Positions 34,858 to 43,386 of a stretch of DNA of 64,000 nt are shown in pieces. Numbering within the stretch: position 1 is the first letter of the stretch; each line of letters begins with the position of its first letter. A program made the translations under genes and the position numbers. The notes beneath the pieces are model-generated. The model was not told the origin of the DNA and did no database searches. It saw only the letters and a list, made by a program, of their open reading frames with translations. This stretch comes from Acidimicrobiia bacterium (GTDB taxonomy: Bacteria > Actinomycetota > Acidimicrobiia > Spongiisociales > JAHEDJ01). The stretch covers positions 1-64,000 of the forward strand of contig DATIPS010000007.1 of assembly GCA_035471805.1 (NCBI GenBank), read 5' to 3'.

Positions 34858-34866
34858 GTCCGTCAC
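34840..34866. terminator. Bidirectional terminator overlapping the ptrB stop codon
   Basis: Perfect 12-bp stem GTGACGGACTCA / TGAGTCCGTCAC with a 3-base loop GGC. The TGA of ptrB (34855-34857) is the first part of the right arm. It serves convergent genes. Confidence 0.8.
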
Positions 34867-34885
34867 GCCCCCTCACCAAACCCGT

Positions 34886-35752
34886 TCACCCAAACTCCGC
34901 TCCGATGCCCAGGCGGGCGGCATTGCGCAACGCGGTCACGGCGGCGGCCACGTCCTGGCTGGCGATGCCCACCGACTTGAAGACCGTCGTGCCCTGGGGC
35001 GCCTCGAGCCTGCCCTCCAGCACATCGGTGATCGTGGCATCGGGGGTGCGTCGCACCCGGATCAGATCTCCGGCTTCGGCGGCGGCTGCATCCAGATCGT
35101 CGACGACCACGAACGCCTCGCTCAACAAAGCGCCCGGCAGCTCCACCATTTCGGGTGTGAACGCCCCGACCGCGTTCACGTGGGTTCCCGGCCTCACCGC
35201 AGAAGCGGAGAACAGCGGTTCACGAGCGGGCGTAGCGCAGGAGACCACGTCCGCCTGCTCGACCGCCGCATTGGCGTCCGGCTCCACCTCACCTCCCACG
35301 CGCTCGGCCAGAGCACGCGCCCGGGAAAGCGACCTGCTCCACACGATCACTCGCTCGATGCGCCGGACCTCCCTCACGGCGGCCACCTGATCGAACGCCA
35401 TAGCTCCGGCACCCAGCATGGCCATGGTCGCGGTCTGCTCGGACGCAAGTAATCGCGTGGCGAGCCCGCAGGCCGCACCGGTCCTGATCGAAGTCAAGGT
35501 CGATCCGTCGACCATGCCCAACGGAGTTCCCCGCTCGTCGAAGACCGCCACCACACCGATCGGGTTGCCGGGCACGATCGAGACGACTTTGACCCCTGTC
35601 GTTTCACCCACCCTTCCCGGCATGAACAGCGAACCCCCGAGCAGCCGGCGGAGCGGCACTTCCCGGTTCGATGCGAACGCGGCCTCCATCGACTCGATAG
35701 CTTCCGACATCGGCAGCGCCAGCCGCAAGTCCTCCGGGCCCAGCCAGTACAT
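34886..35752 (-). CDS. Ornithine cyclodeaminase / mu-crystallin family protein
   Basis: 288 residues. Family motifs: GVKVVSIVPGNP, GTPLGMVDGSTLTSIRTGAA (substrate lysine/arginine region), cofactor loop AMLGAGAMAFDQ and VVSCATPAREPLF, GTHVNAVGAF. Members include ornithine cyclodeaminase, alanine dehydrogenase and ketimine reductases. ATG 35752 overlaps the stop of the flavin oxidase upstream, so the two act together, perhaps oxidising an amino acid to an imine and reducing or cyclising it. Confidence 0.87.
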   Translation of the reverse strand: MYWLGPEDLRLALPMSEAIESMEAAFASNREVPLRRLLGGSLFMPGRVGETTGVKVVSIVPGNPIGVVAVFDERGTPLGMVDGSTLTSIRTGAACGLATRLLASEQTATMAMLGAGAMAFDQVAAVREVRRIERVIVWSRSLSRARALAERVGGEVEPDANAAVEQADVVSCATPAREPLFSASAVRPGTHVNAVGAFTPEMVELPGALLSEAFVVVDDLDAAAAEAGDLIRVRRTPDATITDVLEGRLEAPQGTTVFKSVGIASQDVAAAVTALRNAARLGIGAEFG

Positions 35753-36990
35753 CAAGCGAGCACACTCTTGGCGGCCACATCGATCGGATCCCTGTCGACG
35801 GAGAGCAGAGACATCGGCACATCGGTGTCGAATGAGGCCCGCTCCCCGGTGATCGCCTGGGCGACCATCGATCCGATCATGGGTGCGAGTTTGAATCCGT
35901 GCCCGCTCAACCCGTTGGCCAGCCAGTATCCGTCCATTCCACTGGGACCGACAACGGGATGCACATCGGTGCGGTTGATTGTGTAGAGGCCGGCGATACC
36001 GGTCACTCCCCCGCGATGAGGAAGCCCGGGAATCCGATGATGAAGACCGTGGATCTTGATGTCGCGAAACGCCGCGTCGGCACTCGTCTTGAAGTGGTCT
36101 GGGTCTTCCACCCGCTCTCGCTCGTCTTCCTCCAGGACCGAACCGAACAGGATCCGGCTGCCGGCTGCGTCGGGCCGTAGGTAGATGCCGGTCGACGCTT
36201 CCACGACTATCGGAAGCGAACCGAGCTCCTGGGGCCAGTCCCGATAGACAACCTGAACCCGGGTTGGTTCCAACGGCCAATGAAGATCGAGTCCGGCCAG
36301 CTGGTTCAGCCGATTGCACCATGGACCGGCCGCATTGACGACCAGACCGGCTTCGATCGCACTTCCGTCGGCGAGTTCGATCCCGGCGACCCGTTCTCCG
36401 TCCTTGCGGATGCCGGTGACCCCGGAGCGGAAACGGACGGATCCTCCCCAGTTGCGGGTCGCTTCGATGAGATCCGCGTTGGCTGCGGACGGATCGGCGT
36501 AGCCGGCATCCTCTTCGAAGACCGCCAGTTCGATCTGACGGCACTCGTGTTCCACCGCGCCGGTCAGGTCGAAAGGTGCAACGCAAGTCGAGAGGCTGGG
36601 AAACCGCGCGGTGATTTCGTCGGAGGAGAGCAGCGAGATCGCCACTCCTGCTTCTCCGAGGCGGTCACGCTCCGCTTCGAGACGGGCCCTGTCCTCGTTG
36701 AGCAGCCACAACACCCCCGTGTGCGTGAACTCGTTCCCCGGCCGCTTCAGTCCCGTGAACTCCGCCCAGTTGCGATAGGCGGCCAGTCCGTCACGCGCCA
36801 GGCGGATGACGTCCGGATTGGAGTAGCGGCAACGGCAGATGGACGAGGAAGCGCCGGTCGAGCCCTCCGCCGGCCCGGCTCCCTTGTCGAGCAACGTGAC
36901 GCTCAGCGAGGACCGGCGAGCGATCTGATAGGCGATCGCGCTCCCGACGATCCCGGCCCCGACGACGACGACATCAGCGGTTTCACTCAT
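35752..36990 (-). CDS. FAD-dependent amino-acid/amine oxidase (DAO family)
   Basis: 412 residues. N-terminal FAD motif VVVVGAGIVGSAIAYQIA, then GASSSICRCRYSNPD near the expected flavin-contact site, VVNAAGPWCNRL and the C-terminal GYWLANGLSGHGFKLAPMIG. It resembles sarcosine-oxidase beta/dimethylglycine-oxidase-type enzymes. Starts 34 bases after the TetR stop and is coupled to the OCD gene. Substrate unknown. Confidence 0.87.
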   Translation of the reverse strand: MSETADVVVVGAGIVGSAIAYQIARRSSLSVTLLDKGAGPAEGSTGASSSICRCRYSNPDVIRLARDGLAAYRNWAEFTGLKRPGNEFTHTGVLWLLNEDRARLEAERDRLGEAGVAISLLSSDEITARFPSLSTCVAPFDLTGAVEHECRQIELAVFEEDAGYADPSAANADLIEATRNWGGSVRFRSGVTGIRKDGERVAGIELADGSAIEAGLVVNAAGPWCNRLNQLAGLDLHWPLEPTRVQVVYRDWPQELGSLPIVVEASTGIYLRPDAAGSRILFGSVLEEDERERVEDPDHFKTSADAAFRDIKIHGLHHRIPGLPHRGGVTGIAGLYTINRTDVHPVVGPSGMDGYWLANGLSGHGFKLAPMIGSMVAQAITGERASFDTDVPMSLLSVDRDPIDVAAKSVLA

Positions 36991-37024
36991 GGAGCCAGGC
37001 TACCCGTCACCCGCCGGATTCCAC

Positions 37025-37627
37025 CTAGAACGCCTCAAGTGATTTCCTGGCCATGTCGTGGAGGATCATGCGGTGCCGCGGGTTGGCGATGCTGTAGACG
37101 ACGTTGTCACGGGCGGCCGATCCGATCAGTCCCATCACTGCGTGCGCCGCAGCTCTCGCCTCGTCGAGAGTCAGTTTCGGGTGCAGCTTGATGATCACTT
37201 CAGCCCAGGTGTCCGTGTAGCGCGCATCGTTGCGTTCCGCGGCACGCTGGTAGTAGTCGGGAACGTGACGGAGCTCCCGCACGAGCAACATCAGCGCTTC
37301 CCCTTGTTCCAGGGCCAGGGTCATGTGAGTTTCGATCAGCACGTCGAGCGCGTCCTCGGGTTCGAGACCCTCGAGCCGTTCAATGGCACCGCGCAAGAGT
37401 TCCCAGATGCGGTCGAACACGGCGAGCAGTATGTCGTCCTTGCCGGCGAAATGCCTGTAGAGGCCCGGTCCTGTGATCCCGGACGCGGCGCCGATCTCGT
37501 CGATGGAAGTGGCGTGAAAACCGCGATCGTCGAAGAGTCCCATGGCCGCATCGACGATCTGTTCCCGGCGCTTTCTACCCCGCTCGGTCGGCGCTTCCTG
37601 GGTGGCGGCTTCGCTGGATTCCATCAT
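37025..37627 (-). CDS. TetR family transcriptional regulator
   Basis: 200 residues. HTH at about 33-58 (TSIDEIGAASGITGPGLYRHFAGKDDILLAVF) and a helical ligand domain with LALEQGEALMLLVRELRHVP and YYQRAAERNDARY, the pattern of the KstR2/FadR-like acyl-CoA-sensing actinobacterial TetRs. ATG 37627 or 37624 are equally possible (GGAG 5 or 8 bases upstream). It follows the acyl-CoA dehydrogenase genes and is the likely binder of the palindromes at 40047 and 31550. Confidence 0.88.
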   Translation of the reverse strand: MMESSEAATQEAPTERGRKRREQIVDAAMGLFDDRGFHATSIDEIGAASGITGPGLYRHFAGKDDILLAVFDRIWELLRGAIERLEGLEPEDALDVLIETHMTLALEQGEALMLLVRELRHVPDYYQRAAERNDARYTDTWAEVIIKLHPKLTLDEARAAAHAVMGLIGSAARDNVVYSIANPRHRMILHDMARKSLEAF

Positions 37628-37680
37628 CGGTTCTCCGGGGCACCGGCCCAGAGGCCGGGGCCCGGGGAGTCCCCCTTCGC

Positions 37681-38817
37681 TCAGATTCCGATAGCCTCGG
37701 CCAGTAGCCGGCGCTGGTGGTGGACGCCACCAAACATCAACGACGTGCTCTTGGCGCGCTTGAAGTACATGTGCGTGTCGTGTTCCCATGTGAACCCGGT
37801 TCCTCCGAGAACCTGGATCGTGTCCGACGCAGCCGTCAGATATGCCTCGGAAGCCACGGACTTCGCCAGCGGTGCAGCAATCAGCATCTCGCCGGGATCA
37901 TCGACCACACGGGCCGCGTGGTATGCGGCCGATCTGGCGTGCTCGACCGAGACCAGCATGTCGGCGAGACGGTGTTTGATCGCCTGGAACGAGCCGATCG
38001 CCCGGCCGAACTGGAAGCGGGTCTGCGCATGCTCGACTGAGGTCTGAAGGCACCACTGGGCACCGCCGACCTGCTCCAGGGCCAGTGCCACCGAAGTGAG
38101 ACGGAGAACGCGGTCGAGGACCGGTCCGGCCGAGCCTTCTTCGCCGAGCAACGCCTCATCGCCCAGACGAACACCGGAGAAAGTGACGGTTGCCTGCTTT
38201 CGCGTCGCATCGAGCGTGTGGACGGGCTCCACCGACACGCCCTCCGCGTCGGCCGGAACCAGGAAGAAGCTCAAGCCGCCCGGAGTGTTCGCCGCGGTGA
38301 TGATCGTTCCGGCAACTCCGCCGAAGAGGACGTGTTGCTTGACTCCGTCGAGGACCCAGGCGTCGCCGTGGCGACCGGCGACCATGGAGATGTCGCCGGG
38401 ACCTGCACCCCGCGGCCCCTCAAACAGGGCCATTGTCATGACCGACTCGCCCATCGCAATGCCGGGGAGTAACTCTTTCTTCTGCGCATCGTTCCCACCG
38501 AGGAGAATGGCGTTGGCAGCCATGACCACCGTCGAAACGAACGGCCCCGGGAAGAGACTGCGTCCCATCTCCTCGAGTACCACGCTCAACTCGGCGAAGG
38601 TGTATCCGGCACCGCCGTACTCCTCCGGAATCGCCAGCGAATGCCAGCCGAGTTCGGCACCGGATTGCCACAGCGCGGCGTCGAACCCCGTTGTCGAGTC
38701 GGCCATCTCCCGGACTTTCGCGGCAGGTACCCGATCCTCGAGGAACTGACGGGTGGTCCGGCGAAGCATCTCCTGTTCCTCCGTGAGTGCGAAGGTCACG
38801 CGGGGTGTTTCAGCCAC
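37681..38817 (-). CDS. Acyl-CoA dehydrogenase, second subunit
   Basis: 378 residues. N-terminal ACAD helix bundle (LTEEQEMLRRTTRQFLEDRVP, IPEEYGGAGYTFAELSVVLEEMG), middle part and C-terminal domain with FQAIKHRLADMLVSVEHARSAAY and QVLGGTGFTWEHDTHMYFKRAKS. The catalytic glutamate is not at the usual IYEGT site. Start GTG 38817 follows AAGGAGGTG and lies 8 bases inside the previous gene, a tight coupling typical of paired ACADs (FadE26/27-like heterotetramers that act on sterol side chains). Confidence 0.87.
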   Translation of the reverse strand: MAETPRVTFALTEEQEMLRRTTRQFLEDRVPAAKVREMADSTTGFDAALWQSGAELGWHSLAIPEEYGGAGYTFAELSVVLEEMGRSLFPGPFVSTVVMAANAILLGGNDAQKKELLPGIAMGESVMTMALFEGPRGAGPGDISMVAGRHGDAWVLDGVKQHVLFGGVAGTIITAANTPGGLSFFLVPADAEGVSVEPVHTLDATRKQATVTFSGVRLGDEALLGEEGSAGPVLDRVLRLTSVALALEQVGGAQWCLQTSVEHAQTRFQFGRAIGSFQAIKHRLADMLVSVEHARSAAYHAARVVDDPGEMLIAAPLAKSVASEAYLTAASDTIQVLGGTGFTWEHDTHMYFKRAKSTSLMFGGVHHQRRLLAEAIGI

Positions 38818-40009
38818 GGGGCACCTCCTTCCACGGTAGGTCTTTGTCGACGCGCGGCTCTCCGGGGAGACCCAGGACCCGCTCGCCGAGGATGTTGCGC
38901 ATGATCTCCGAGGTCCCGCCTTCGATCGAGTTGGCACGGGCCCGCAGGAAATTGCGCTGCGGGGTTCCTTCGGCTTCGAACTCGGTCGGACGGTGGAGTA
39001 CGTACCCGCCCGGATACAGAGTGCCGTCCCATCCCATGAGCTCGACGGTGAAAGCGGTGATCGCCTTGTTCAGGTCGGCCCACGCCAGCTTGCCGGTGGA
39101 GCCCTCAGGACCGGGGACGCCCGCCTTGCGCATCTGGTTGGCCCGCTCGACGGTCAGCCGGAGCGCTTCCCACTCCGCCCAGTAGCGGGTGAGCTGATCG
39201 CGTAGCGCCGGATCGTCGTGGCCGTATTCCTTCCAGGCCTTCAGAGCGTCTTTGATCGATCCGCTTCCCCGCGGCAGCGAGCGGCTGCCTATGGCCACCC
39301 GCTCGTTCATGAGCGTCGTCATCGACACCCGCCACCCGGCACCCACCTCATCGAGACGATAAGCATCCGGGATACGCACATCGTCGAAGAAGACCTCGTT
39401 GAACTCGGCCTCACCGGTGATCTGATAGAAGGGACGAACGTCGACGCCTTCGGCTTCCATATCGACGATGAAGTAGGTGATGCCTTTGTGCTTGGGGACA
39501 TCCGGGTCGGTCCGGACGGGCAACATCCCCCACTTGGCGATGTGGGCAAGGGTGGTCCACACCTTCTGTCCGTTGACGATCCATTCGTCTCCGTCGCGCA
39601 CCGCTTTGGCAGAGAGGTTGGCGAGGTCGGATCCGGCACCGGGTTCACTGAACAGCTGACACCACATGTCCTCCGTTGTGAACATGGGCCTCAACCACAT
39701 GCGCTTCTGTTCGTCTGTGCCGTGGGCGGAGATCACTCCGGCGCCCATGCCGATTCCGAGCAGATTGACTTCTCTGTTCCAGGTCGGCGCCCCGGCTGCG
39801 GCGATGCTGCGCTGCACGAGACCCTGGTACTTGGGGCTGACCCCGAGACCACCGAAACCCTCCGGATATTGCACCCATGCCAGGCCCAGGTCGTATTGCC
39901 TGCCCCAGAACTCCTGGGGTTCCACGGACGGGTCGTATCCGCTGAGAAGCTCTTCGATCCTCTCGGTGACCAGCGCCTCCGCCTTGTCGACGGCGATCGT
40001 ATCGCTCAT
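38810..40009 (-). CDS. Acyl-CoA dehydrogenase, first subunit
   Basis: 399 residues. Motifs: WCQLFSEPGAGSDLANL, GQKVWTTLAHIAKWGMLPVRTDP, FNEVFFDDVRIPD and the terminal RANSIEGGTSEIMRNILGERVLGLP with the catalytic-site glutamate region. ATG 40009 has AGGAGCGCC upstream. It is likely the partner of the following gene in an alpha2beta2 enzyme. Its promoter shares an 84-base divergent region with the SDR gene at 40093. Confidence 0.9.
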   Translation of the reverse strand: MSDTIAVDKAEALVTERIEELLSGYDPSVEPQEFWGRQYDLGLAWVQYPEGFGGLGVSPKYQGLVQRSIAAAGAPTWNREVNLLGIGMGAGVISAHGTDEQKRMWLRPMFTTEDMWCQLFSEPGAGSDLANLSAKAVRDGDEWIVNGQKVWTTLAHIAKWGMLPVRTDPDVPKHKGITYFIVDMEAEGVDVRPFYQITGEAEFNEVFFDDVRIPDAYRLDEVGAGWRVSMTTLMNERVAIGSRSLPRGSGSIKDALKAWKEYGHDDPALRDQLTRYWAEWEALRLTVERANQMRKAGVPGPEGSTGKLAWADLNKAITAFTVELMGWDGTLYPGGYVLHRPTEFEAEGTPQRNFLRARANSIEGGTSEIMRNILGERVLGLPGEPRVDKDLPWKEVPRG

Positions 40010-40046
40010 TTGGCGCTCCTCCATCGTGACGGCTATTCGTCCACCA

Positions 40047-40062
40047 GTTAGTGTACGTTAAC
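40047..40062. promoter_or_regulatory. Putative TetR-type operator in the divergent ACAD/SDR promoter
   Basis: GTTAGTGTACGTTAAC is palindromic at its edges and centre (GTTA..GTAC..TAAC). It shares 13 of 15 bases with the site at 31550-31565 and lies between divergent catabolic operons. Confidence 0.65.
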
Positions 40063-40092
40063 AATAACAGCGCGAAGCATACTGGAGGAAGG

Positions 40093-40878
40093 GTGAGGGT
40101 CGCGGGCAAGACGATCGTGGTTACCGGAGGAGGAAACGGGATCGGCGCGGCACTCGCGGCGAAGTTCGCGGACGAGGGCGCCGGTGGTGTTCTGGTGGCC
40201 GACATCGACGGAGCGGCAGCCCGGGAAGTTGCAGGCCGCATCGGCGGACTTGCCGTCGAAGCCGACGTCGGCGATGAGGCAGCCGTGCGGCACATCGTTT
40301 CGTCGGCCGAGGACGCGTTCGGCCCCATAGATCTGTTCTGTTCGAATGCCGGAATCGGACCTATCGGAGGTCTCGAGATGCCCAATGAGGCATGGCAGGA
40401 GATCTGGAACGTGAATCTCATGGCCCATGTTTTCGCGGCACGAGCCGTCCTGCCGTCGATGCTGGCACGCGGCGACGGCTACCTCCTCCAGACTTCGTCG
40501 GCAGCCGGACTGCTGACGAACATCGGAGCAGCCGCCTACTCGGTCACCAAACACGCCGCGGTGGCCCTGGCGGAGTGGATGTCGGTCACCTACGGCGACG
40601 GCGGCATCAAGGTTTCGGCGCTGTGCCCGCAGTTCGTGAATACTGCGATGTTGGACGCTCCCGATGCCGATCCGGCCATCTCGGCGTGGGTGCGCCAGAA
40701 CACCATCGAGCCCGAGGAAGTAGCCGAGATCGTCGTACAGGGCCTGCAGGAGGAACGCTTCCTGATACTGCCCCACCCCGAGGTCGGAGAGTTCTTCCTC
40801 CGCAAGGCAACCGACTACGACCGCTGGCTGCACGGCATGCGACGCCTGCAGAGACAGATCACGCTCCCGGCGCAGTGA
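40093..40878 (+). CDS. SDR family oxidoreductase
   Basis: 261 residues. TGGGNGIG near the N-terminus, NAGIG, the catalytic S and YSVTK. The pattern [24 protein letters not shown] is that of classical SDRs. GTG 40093 has GGAGGAAGG directly upstream. Divergent from the acyl-CoA dehydrogenases under a shared putative operator, so probably handles a hydroxy intermediate of the same pathway. Confidence 0.88.
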   Translation: MRVAGKTIVVTGGGNGIGAALAAKFADEGAGGVLVADIDGAAAREVAGRIGGLAVEADVGDEAAVRHIVSSAEDAFGPIDLFCSNAGIGPIGGLEMPNEAWQEIWNVNLMAHVFAARAVLPSMLARGDGYLLQTSSAAGLLTNIGAAAYSVTKHAAVALAEWMSVTYGDGGIKVSALCPQFVNTAMLDAPDADPAISAWVRQNTIEPEEVAEIVVQGLQEERFLILPHPEVGEFFLRKATDYDRWLHGMRRLQRQITLPAQ

Positions 40879-40944
40879 CGTTGGCCCCTAGCCGGACCGC
40901 CGCAGAGCAGGCATCGTAGAACCCGCACAACAGAAGGAAGGTTC

Positions 40945-41919
40945 ATGAAGACCAGAATCACGGAAATGTTCGGGGTGGAGCATCCGATCGTCCAGGGTGG
41001 ACTGATGTGGATTGCCAACGCCGATCTCACCTCGGCGGTCGCCAACGCCGGGGCGATGGGATTCATGACGGCCCTGAGTTTCGAAACGCCGGACAAGCTG
41101 CGCGAGGAAATCCGTCGCTGCCGCGACCTCACCGACAAACCCTTCGGCATCAACCTCACCTTTCTCCCGACGCTCCGGCAGCCGGACTATCCGGCGTACC
41201 TCATGGCATGCGCGGAAGAAGGCATCGAGTTCATCGAGACGGCCGGACGAAATCCGGAGCCGTACATGGAGCACCTCAAAGCGGCCGGGATGAAAGTGAT
41301 CCACAAGTGCACGTCCGTCCGTCATGCGCTGAAGGCGCAGGCGATCGGATGCGACGCGGTTTCGATCGATGGGTTCGAGTGCGCAGGCCACCCCGGCGAG
41401 GACGACGTCACGTCGCTGATCCTCATCCCCATCACGGCCGACGCCTTGGATATCCCGATCGTGGCTTCCGGAGGTTTCGGAGACGGCCGCGGCCTGGCCG
41501 CCGCGCTGGCGCTCGGCGCCGACGGCATGAACATGGGGACGCGGTTCGTCGCCACCCGGGAGGCCCCCCTGCACCAGAACTTGAAGCAGGCGATGGTCGA
41601 TTACGGCGAAACAGACACCTCCCTCGTAATGCGCTCCCTGCGCAACACGGAACGCGTCCTCACGACCGAGACGGCCAGGAAGGTCATCGAGATCGAGTCG
41701 ACCGGAACGGCGACAATCGCCGACATCGCCCAGTATGTCTCCGGCAAACGCGGCTACGAACAGGTTCTGAAACAGGGCAATGTGCAAGAGGGCGTGATGG
41801 CAGCCGGCCAGGTGATGGGCCTGATCCACGACATCCCCACGGTGAAGGAACTGATCGACAGGATCATGGCCGAAGCCGAAGAGGTCATCGCCGGCCGTCT
41901 GGCATCCATCAACGCCTGA
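40945..41919 (+). CDS. Nitronate monooxygenase-like FMN enzyme
   Basis: 324 residues. FMN-dependent TIM barrel: PIVQGGLMWIANADLTSAVANAGAMG, DKPFGINLTFLP, the histidine of FECAGHPGEDD and IVASGGFGDGRGLAAALALGADGMNMGTRF. This group includes 2-nitropropane dioxygenase and FMN reductases that accompany acyl-CoA catabolism. 66 bases after the SDR. ATG 40945 has AAGGAAGG upstream. Substrate not assignable; enoyl-CoA reductase is an alternative. Confidence 0.84.
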   Translation: MKTRITEMFGVEHPIVQGGLMWIANADLTSAVANAGAMGFMTALSFETPDKLREEIRRCRDLTDKPFGINLTFLPTLRQPDYPAYLMACAEEGIEFIETAGRNPEPYMEHLKAAGMKVIHKCTSVRHALKAQAIGCDAVSIDGFECAGHPGEDDVTSLILIPITADALDIPIVASGGFGDGRGLAAALALGADGMNMGTRFVATREAPLHQNLKQAMVDYGETDTSLVMRSLRNTERVLTTETARKVIEIESTGTATIADIAQYVSGKRGYEQVLKQGNVQEGVMAAGQVMGLIHDIPTVKELIDRIMAEAEEVIAGRLASINA

Positions 41920-41924
41920 TAGCT

Positions 41925-41938
41925 ACCCGTTCTCGGGT
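41925..41938 (+). terminator. Weak hairpin after the nitronate monooxygenase gene
   Basis: ACCCG-TTCT-CGGGT, a 5-bp stem starting 5 bases after the stop; no T tract. Low confidence. Confidence 0.35.
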
Positions 41939-42046
41939 GAGCTGGCACCGGAGGCCGCACTTCGAGCGGGCCGGCCGGAGGAGCCAGAACGGCGCCCGCC
42001 GCGCTCACGAACTACGGTGCAGTCGCCCGACTAGAAGGAGCAAGGG

Positions 42047-42802
42047 ATGTTCGACCTCACCGGCAAAACGGCAATCGTCACCGGCGGCAATGGTGGTATC
42101 GGGCTGGGCTTCGCCCGCGGCCTCGCCAAGGCCGGCGCCAATTTGGCGATCTGGGGACGGAACGCCCAGAAGAACGAGAGCGCAAGAGCCGAACTGGGAG
42201 CACTGACCGACGTACTGGCGCTGCAATGCGATGTCGGTGACGAGGCTGAGATCGAACACGCCTTCGCCGAGACCGTTGACAGGTTCGGCCGGGTGGACTC
42301 GGTGTTCGCCAACGCCGGGATCGGTGCACCTGCCAACCGGTTCACGGAAATGACCCTCGACGAATGGCGAAGCATTTTCCGTGTGAACATGGAGGGCGTT
42401 TTCATCACGTTCCGGACGGCCGTTCGCCACATGATGGAGCACGGGCAGGGCGGTTCGCTGGTCGTGACCAGCAGCGGATCTGCGGTCTTCGGCATGCCGC
42501 GCGGACAGCACTACGCGGCGACGAAAGCAGGAGTCAACGCTCTGATCCGCGGGCTGGCGGTGGAGTACGGCAAGCACGGGATACGGGCCAACGCGGTTAT
42601 GCCCGGTTGGATCGATACCGACATGACCGCTGAACTGCTGGCCAGCGAGCGCTTCGAGCGCGGCGTCCTGCCGCGCATTCCCAGGAAGCGCTGGGGCCTT
42701 CCCGAGGATTTCGAGGCGATCGCCGTCTATCTGGCCGCCGACGAGAGCGCCTGGCACACCGGCGACGTGATCAACATCGACGGCGGCTACGCCGTCGCCT
42801 GA
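42047..42802 (+). CDS. SDR family oxidoreductase
   Basis: 251 residues. TGGNGGIGLGFARGLAKAG cofactor motif, NAGIGAP, active site SSGSAVFGMPRGQHYAATK, and the C-terminal LAADESAWHTGDVINIDGGYAV typical of 3-oxoacyl-ACP-reductase-like/gluconate dehydrogenase-type SDRs. ATG 42047 follows AAGGAGCAAGGG. Likely the last gene of the rightward cluster. Confidence 0.9.
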   Translation: MFDLTGKTAIVTGGNGGIGLGFARGLAKAGANLAIWGRNAQKNESARAELGALTDVLALQCDVGDEAEIEHAFAETVDRFGRVDSVFANAGIGAPANRFTEMTLDEWRSIFRVNMEGVFITFRTAVRHMMEHGQGGSLVVTSSGSAVFGMPRGQHYAATKAGVNALIRGLAVEYGKHGIRANAVMPGWIDTDMTAELLASERFERGVLPRIPRKRWGLPEDFEAIAVYLAADESAWHTGDVINIDGGYAVA

Positions 42803-42815
42803 CCCCCATACAACC

Positions 42816-42863
42816 TTTTCGCGCGACATTCGGCAGCCATAGGCTCGGAATGTCGCGCGAAAA
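42816..42863. terminator. Long bidirectional hairpin terminator
   Basis: Perfect 16-bp inverted repeat TTTTCGCGCGACATTC / GAATGTCGCGCGAAAA with a 16-base loop that itself contains AGCC-ATA-GGCT. The A/T ends provide a T run on either strand. It lies between convergent genes; the right arm nearly touches the thioesterase stop. Confidence 0.88.
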
Positions 42864-42873
42864 CGGGGAACAA

Positions 42874-43332
42874 CTACCAGCGGTGGTAAGCCGGGTGGCC
42901 CTCTTCGACGGCCACGAAGGTGGCCCGGGATGTGGCACAGACCCGTCCGCCGGAGAGCAGTTCGGTCTCGATTACGGCCTTAGGGTCCTTCGATTCGACG
43001 ACTCTTGCTATCAGACGCACGGGCTGATCCGACGGCGTCGGGCGGATGAACCCGACCTGGAGATCGGCCGTAACGGTGACCGGGGGACGATCGGCTCCGC
43101 GCTCGTTCATCAGGTGGATCGCGGCGGTCCAGTTCGAATGGCAGTCGAGCAGCGCCCCGATGATCCCGCCGTTGAGAGCACCTTCGAAAGCCTGGTGGTG
43201 CGGCTGCGGTGTCCAGTCGGCCACCACGGTGTCGCCGTCGACGAAGCTCTTTATCCGGAGGCCGAGCCCGTTGGCGGGTCCGCAGCCGAAACAGATGGTG
43301 GCCGGACCGAACGTATCCTGGAGGCTCTTCAT
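42874..43332 (-). CDS. PaaI-type hot-dog thioesterase
   Basis: 152 residues. CFGCGPANGLGLRI near the N-terminus and QAFEGALNGGIIGALLDCHSNW, in which the aspartate and glycines match the PaaI/HGG-type active site. It hydrolyses acyl-CoA or aryl-CoA esters in the cytosol. Single gene, convergent with the SDR, 54 bases after the penicillin-acylase-like gene start side. Specific substrate unknown. Confidence 0.87.
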   Translation of the reverse strand: MKSLQDTFGPATICFGCGPANGLGLRIKSFVDGDTVVADWTPQPHHQAFEGALNGGIIGALLDCHSNWTAAIHLMNERGADRPPVTVTADLQVGFIRPTPSDQPVRLIARVVESKDPKAVIETELLSGGRVCATSRATFVAVEEGHPAYHRW

Positions 43333-43386
43333 CAGAGCGAGAGTAACTGATTACTCACCGCGACCGGCAGGTGGGTCGCTTCTGCC

